A DNA stretch of 64,000 nucleotides from Streptomyces bicolor (GTDB lineage Bacteria > Actinomycetota > Actinomycetes > Streptomycetales > Streptomycetaceae). A model generated the notes under the pieces. That model was not told the origin of the DNA. It did not search any database and saw only the letters and a list, made by a program, of their open reading frames with translations. Position numbers and translations under genes: made by a program. The stretch lies in contig NZ_JOFS01000013.1 in the NCBI RefSeq assembly GCF_000719285.1, positions 62,001 through 126,000 of the forward strand. The letters run 5' to 3'. How positions within the stretch are numbered: the first letter of the stretch is position 1; every line of letters begins with the position of its first letter. Below are positions 59,550 through 64,000 of this stretch, in pieces.

Positions 59550-62500
59550 ACGAGCAGACCCTGCGATCCTGGCTCGTCTCCTGGCTGTCGCGGCACCTCG
59601 ACGTCGCCGAGGACGACATCGCTCCCGACCAGCCCCTCGCGGGCATGGGCCTCACCTCCCGGCAGGTCGTGGAACTCTCCGGGAGCCTGGAGGAGCTCCT
59701 CGACCGCGCCCTGTCGCCCGCCCTGGTCTACGAGGCGCCCACCGTCCAGTCCCTCGCCCGGCGGCTCCTCGCGCCCGGACCCACCGAGCGGACGGAGCCG
59801 GACCCGCCGGCCCTCCCGGACGCGCCCACCGCCGGACCGGACGCCGAGCCCATAGCCGTCATCGGGCTCGGCATGCGCCTGCCCGGAGCGGTGGCCACCC
59901 CCGAGTCCTTCTGGGAGCTGCTGAGCGACGGCAGGGACGCGGTCGGTGATCCGCCCCCGGGACGGTGGGACCTGCTCGGGGCGCTGGACCCCGCCGCCCG
60001 CGCGGTGCTGGACCGCACGCCCGCCCGCGGTGGCTATCTCAGCGACGACCTGGCCGCCTTCGACCCCGCCTTCTTCGGCATGTCCGACCGTGAGGCCGCC
60101 GCCACCGACCCGCAGCAGCGCCTCATGCTCGAGGTCGTCTGGGAAGCGCTGGAACATTCCGGCATCCCCCCGCGCTCCCTCGCCCGCTCCCGGACCGGCG
60201 TGTTCGTCGGCGCCTCGGTCTCCGACTACGGGGCGGTGCAGATGAGCCACCTTCCGGAGATCAACGCCTGGAGCGGTGCCGGCTCCGCGCTCGGGGTCAT
60301 CGCCAACCGGGTCTCCTACGTCCTGGGGCTGCGCGGCCCGAGCCTGGTCGTCGACACGGCCTGTTCCTCCTCGCTGGTCGCCGTGCACCAGGCCGTACGC
60401 AGCCTGCGGTCGGGGGAGAGCGATCTCGCGCTGGCCGGCGGGGTGAACCTGCTGCTCTCCCCGGCGGTCACGGTGAACTTCGAAGAGGCCGGAGTCATGG
60501 CCTCCGACGGCCGTTGCAAGACCTTCGCCGCCGACGCCGACGGCTACGGCCGGGGTGAGGGCTGCGGCGTGGTGATGCTCAAGCCGCTGTCCCGCGCCCG
60601 GCGCGACGGCGACCGCGTGCTGGCGGTGATCCGCGGCAGCGCGGTCAACCAGGACGGCGCGTCCAACGGCCTGCTCGCCCCCAACCCGGAGGCACAGGAG
60701 GACCTGCTGCGCACGGCGCTGGCCACGGCCGGACTGACCGCACCGGACATCGACTACGTCGAGGCTCATGGCACGGGGACCGCCCTCGGCGACCCCATCG
60801 AGGCGGCCGCCCTCAGCGCCGCCCTCCTCGACGGACGCGACCGGGACCTCCTCATCGGGTCGGTGAAGACGAACATCGGCCATCTGGAGGCGGCGGCGGG
60901 CGTCGCGGGCCTCATCAAGGTGGTGCTGGCCCTGGGCCATGACACCCTGCCGGCCAGCCTGAACTTCGACCGCCCCAATCCGCTCATCCCCTTCGACGAG
61001 CTGAGGATGCGCGTCGTCACGGAGCGCACACCGTGGCCGCGCACCGAGCGCCCCCGCCGGGCCGGTGTGAGCAGCTTCGGCTTCGGCGGTACGAACGCGC
61101 ATGTCGTCGTGGAGGAGGCGCCGCCCGAGGCGCCCCGCCGGGGCACCGGTCGTGCCGGATCCGGTGAGGTCCTGCTGGTGCCGGTCTCCGCCGGATCGGC
61201 GGACGCGCTGGACGACCGGCTGCGACGGCTCGAGGACTGGCTGGCCCGGAAGGGCGCCCATGTGCCCTTCGACGACGTGGTGCACACCCTCGCCCTGCGC
61301 CGGTCCCACGAACCGGAGCGGCTCACCGTACCCGCCCGGGACGCGCACGGGCTGCGGCGGGCGCTCGCCGACCACATGGCCGGCACCGCCGTGCCCGGAC
61401 TCGCCCGTGGCCGGGCCGCCGCCGAACCGCCCGGCGCCGTCTGGCTGTTCTCCGGCCAGGGCTCCCAGTGGGCCGGCATGGCACGGACCCTGCTGGACAC
61501 CGCTCCGGCCTTCCGGCGGGTGATCGACGAGCTGGAACCGATGATCGCGGCCGAGTCGGGCTTCTCCCTGCGCCGGGTGCTCGACGACCCGGAGGTGCCC
61601 ACCGACGTCTCCGTCGTGCAGCCGCTGATCTTCGCGGTGCAGCTCGGCCTCGCGGAGCTGTGGCGGGCGCACGGGCTGCGGCCCGCCGCCGTCGTCGGGC
61701 ACTCCATGGGGGAGGTGGCCGCGGCCGTCGTCGCGGGCGCCCTCGACATCCGCGACGGCGTCAAGGTGATCTGCCGGCGGTCGCGGCTGCTGCTGAAGGT
61801 CGCCGGCCAGGGCGCCATGGCGGTGATCGAGAGTCCTGCCGAGGAGGTCGCCGCCCGGCTGGACCGGACGGCTCAGGCGGCTGCGGTGACCGTGGCGGTC
61901 GTGCCGAGTCCCCGCTCCACCGTGATCGCCGGAGACCCCGAGGGCGTCCGGCGGCTGGCCGAGGCCTACGAGGCGGACGGGCTCAACGCCCGCCTCGTCC
62001 AGGTGGACGTGGCGTCGCACTCGCCCCAGATGGACGTCCTGCTGGACCCGCTGATGGCGGAACTCGCCGATCTCACGCCGCGATCGCCCCGTATCCCCTT
62101 CCTCTCCACCGTCGAGGGGCGACTGGACCGTACGCCCGCCTGCGACGCGGCGTACTGGTGCGACAACCTGCGCGCCCCCGTCCGCTTCGCCGACGCCGTG
62201 CACACCGCCTTCCGCGCCGGACACACCGCCTTCGTGGAAATCAGTGCCCACCCCCTGCTCACCCGCGACACGGCCGCGACCCTCGGCGACCACGACGGTG
62301 TGCTGGTCACCGGCACCCTCGTCAGGGACCAGGACGCCCAGGAGAGTTTCCTGGCGGCCGTCGGGCGCCTCCACTGCCACGGCCTGCGACCGGACTGGGA
62401 GCACTTCACCCCCGACGGACGCACCGCCGACCTCCCGTTCATGTCCTGGCGGCGGACCCGGCACTGGACCGCCGTCCCCACCGTGGCAGTGAGCCGTACT

Positions 62501-64000
62501 CCCGTCGACGCCCCCGTACCGTCCGGCGCCGGACTGCTCGGCACGGTCACCACCCTGGCAGCCCATCCCGGCACCCGGCTGTGGCAGCCGCAGCCGGTCG
62601 GACCCGCCTGGGACCCGCTGCGCGCACACCTCCTCCACGGCCGGGAAGTCATGCCGCTGTCGGGCTACGCGGCCCTGGCGCTGGCCGCCGCACGGGAAGC
62701 CGGCCTCGGTGCTCCGGACGTACGCGATCTGACCGTCCACAGCCCGCTCGTCCTCGACGAGACGGTCCGCGCCCTGCAGATCACCCTGCGCACCGGGGAC
62801 ACCCCCGGCGAGCCCGCCGACCTGGACATCCACGCCCTGGACCCCGCCGGACACTGGCAGCGGCACGCTTCCGCCCGACTGCACGACGACCCCGGCGCCC
62901 TGGTCGACGAGGCACCCGACGCGGCCGTCACCGGGCAAGTGGAAGGGACCGGTGCCGACGAGGCCGCCGAACGGGCCGACACCGTCGAGTACTACGCACG
63001 GCTGGCCGAGGCGGGCCTCACCTACGGCCCCGCCCTGCGCACCCTGCGCCGGCTGCGGAGCGCCCCGGGCGAAGCCGTCGCCGAGGCCGAGCCGCACACC
63101 GCCACCGGGTCCTTCCGCGAACTCGACGCCGCGTTCCAGGCGCTGCCCGCCGTGCTGCCGCCCGCCTCGGGCTGGACCGTGACCGGACTCGACAGCCTGG
63201 TCCAGCGTCCTGACGGTCCCCCCGGAGCGCTCACGGTCCGGGCCAGGATCTTTGGCGATCCTGCCGGGCCGGCGCTCGTCGCGGAGCTGGACTGGTACCG
63301 GTCCGGAACGCCGGTCGCCCGCGCCCGCGGCGTACGCGTGCGCCGTACGGACGCGCGTCCCGCCGCCGTGCGACCGGCCTGGCTGCACGGACTGGAATGG
63401 CAGCCGGCACCTCAGCCCGACGGTGTCCCGGAGGGCCCGGTCGTCGTCGTGGGATCCGGCGTACTCGCCGACTCCCTGGCGCAGCGCCTCACGGAACTCG
63501 GCGTCACCTGCCGGTCCGTGGCCGGTCCGGGCCCGGCCGAACTCACCGGCGCCGAGCTGCGCCGGCACCTCGGCCTGGACGACGGCGTCCGGCACGTGGT
63601 CCACCTGCCCGCCCCCGGCACCGGACCGGAGTCCGCCCTCGCGCTGACCCTCGACGCCGTCCGGCTGGTCCGCGCCGTCGCCGAAGCCGACGGGCCACGG
63701 CTGTGGTTCGCCACCGTGCAGGCCCAGCCGGTGGGAAGCGGCGGCCCCGTCGACCCCGGCCACGCGGCCCTGTGGGGCATCGGCCGCAGCGCCGCTCTGG
63801 AGCACCCGTCCGCATGGGGCGGCCTGGTCGACCTGGAGGCCCCCGCGGAGCCGGACGACGCCGCCGCCTCGGCGCGGGCGCTGGTGACCGAACTGGCCGC
63901 CGCTCCCGGTACCGGGACCCAGAGCGCGTACCGCGCCACCGCGCGCCACGTCCCCCGGCTCACCGCACGCCCGCCCGCCACGACCCGTGGCCGTGCCGTC
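59546..64000 (+). CDS. modular type I polyketide synthase, 3' end outside the window
   Basis: 1485 codons are visible, with no stop. Domains in order: ACP (1-80, Ser38 in GLTSRQV), KS (about 100-525, Cys273 in [26 protein letters not shown]), AT (about 630-925, GHSMGE, and VASH at the specificity motif, nearer to the methylmalonyl pattern than HAFH). DH follows (about 1020-1265, His in [10 protein letters not shown] and the DxxxQ of ELDAAFQAL). The start of a KR structural subdomain is then seen ([10 protein letters not shown] onward). The starter chain comes from the FAAL through the N-terminal ACP. It should build the lipid chain that the GNAT attaches to the lanthipeptide. Whether it works once or iteratively cannot be read here. 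Confidence 0.93.
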   Translation, partial: MNEQTLRSWLVSWLSRHLDVAEDDIAPDQPLAGMGLTSRQVVELSGSLEELLDRALSPALVYEAPTVQSLARRLLAPGPTERTEPDPPALPDAPTAGPDAEPIAVIGLGMRLPGAVATPESFWELLSDGRDAVGDPPPGRWDLLGALDPAARAVLDRTPARGGYLSDDLAAFDPAFFGMSDREAAATDPQQRLMLEVVWEALEHSGIPPRSLARSRTGVFVGASVSDYGAVQMSHLPEINAWSGAGSALGVIANRVSYVLGLRGPSLVVDTACSSSLVAVHQAVRSLRSGESDLALAGGVNLLLSPAVTVNFEEAGVMASDGRCKTFAADADGYGRGEGCGVVMLKPLSRARRDGDRVLAVIRGSAVNQDGASNGLLAPNPEAQEDLLRTALATAGLTAPDIDYVEAHGTGTALGDPIEAAALSAALLDGRDRDLLIGSVKTNIGHLEAAAGVAGLIKVVLALGHDTLPASLNFDRPNPLIPFDELRMRVVTERTPWPRTERPRRAGVSSFGFGGTNAHVVVEEAPPEAPRRGTGRAGSGEVLLVPVSAGSADALDDRLRRLEDWLARKGAHVPFDDVVHTLALRRSHEPERLTVPARDAHGLRRALADHMAGTAVPGLARGRAAAEPPGAVWLFSGQGSQWAGMARTLLDTAPAFRRVIDELEPMIAAESGFSLRRVLDDPEVPTDVSVVQPLIFAVQLGLAELWRAHGLRPAAVVGHSMGEVAAAVVAGALDIRDGVKVICRRSRLLLKVAGQGAMAVIESPAEEVAARLDRTAQAAAVTVAVVPSPRSTVIAGDPEGVRRLAEAYEADGLNARLVQVDVASHSPQMDVLLDPLMAELADLTPRSPRIPFLSTVEGRLDRTPACDAAYWCDNLRAPVRFADAVHTAFRAGHTAFVEISAHPLLTRDTAATLGDHDGVLVTGTLVRDQDAQESFLAAVGRLHCHGLRPDWEHFTPDGRTADLPFMSWRRTRHWTAVPTVAVSRTPVDAPVPSGAGLLGTVTTLAAHPGTRLWQPQPVGPAWDPLRAHLLHGREVMPLSGYAALALAAAREAGLGAPDVRDLTVHSPLVLDETVRALQITLRTGDTPGEPADLDIHALDPAGHWQRHASARLHDDPGALVDEAPDAAVTGQVEGTGADEAAERADTVEYYARLAEAGLTYGPALRTLRRLRSAPGEAVAEAEPHTATGSFRELDAAFQALPAVLPPASGWTVTGLDSLVQRPDGPPGALTVRARIFGDPAGPALVAELDWYRSGTPVARARGVRVRRTDARPAAVRPAWLHGLEWQPAPQPDGVPEGPVVVVGSGVLADSLAQRLTELGVTCRSVAGPGPAELTGAELRRHLGLDDGVRHVVHLPAPGTGPESALALTLDAVRLVRAVAEADGPRLWFATVQAQPVGSGGPVDPGHAALWGIGRSAALEHPSAWGGLVDLEAPAEPDDAAASARALVTELAAAPGTGTQSAYRATARHVPRLTARPPATTRGRAV

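Noticed and set aside
59519..63949. 1476-codon open frame on the minus strand
   Set aside because: Fully antisense to the PKS; its Gly/Val/Arg-rich sequence is a shadow of GC3 bias and it has no domain motifs.

Overview
The window is high-GC actinobacterial DNA and almost certainly comes from a Streptomyces chromosome. The first 37.6 kb reads hflX, a dinG-type helicase, lexA, nrdR-nrdJ, rnhB, a recQ-type helicase and hrdB (principal sigma factor, 511 codons). From memory this is the order of the SCO5796-SCO5820 neighbourhood of S. coelicolor. Codon use is strongly GC3-biased, many starts are GTG or TTG, and genes are often separated by long perfect hairpins.

Region 1 (1-37.6 kb) is core chromosome with some accessory genes. 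It holds a lipoprotein serine protease, a short siderophore locus (PLP aminotransferase, IucA/IucC synthetase, GNAT), and the divergent lexA / nrdR-nrdJ pair with a clear LexA box. It also holds TerD, a phosphatase, an ADP-ribosylglycohydrolase, an efflux pump with a divergent TetR and twin operators, rnhB, a RecQ-phosphoribosyltransferase fusion, a debranching-enzyme-like protein, an NrtR-type regulator, an ABC ATPase-permease fusion, a GntR/FadR regulator and hrdB.

Region 2 (37.65-48.5 kb, all minus strand) looks like a linaridin RiPP locus with a duplicated core. A three-gene cassette occurs twice: a 56-58-residue precursor with a PxxxTP motif at residues 31-36, a membrane HTTM/alpha-beta-hydrolase fusion of about 625 residues (CypH-like), and a protein of about 200 residues (CypL-like by size and position). 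Cassette 2 continues through a class I methyltransferase, an ABC exporter and a phytoene-desaturase-like flavoprotein. This gives the order A-H-L-M-T that I recall for cypemycin. Overlapping start/stop codons link the genes, and a strong hairpin separates each precursor gene from its H gene. Neither precursor has any Cys, so the products cannot carry a cypemycin-type aminovinylcysteine ring.

Region 3 (48.8 kb to the right edge) looks like a lipolanthine (goadvionin/microvionin-like) locus. It contains an EpiD-type cysteine decarboxylase, a free ACP, an orphan LuxR-type regulator with a degenerate receiver, a class III lanthipeptide synthetase (LanKC), three 30-residue precursors ending in S-x-x-S-x-x-C, an AMP-ligase, a FabF-like ketosynthase, a GNAT, a fatty acyl-AMP ligase and a modular PKS (ACP-KS-AT-DH-KR...) that runs off the window. 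The GNAT is the best candidate to join the polyketide/fatty acyl chain to the peptide N-terminus. A diiron acyl-ACP desaturase sits between the two RiPP loci and could modify the lipid.

The main discovery candidates are the duplicated linaridin cassette, which may be a two-peptide system, and its direct adjacency to a lipolanthine locus immediately downstream of hrdB.
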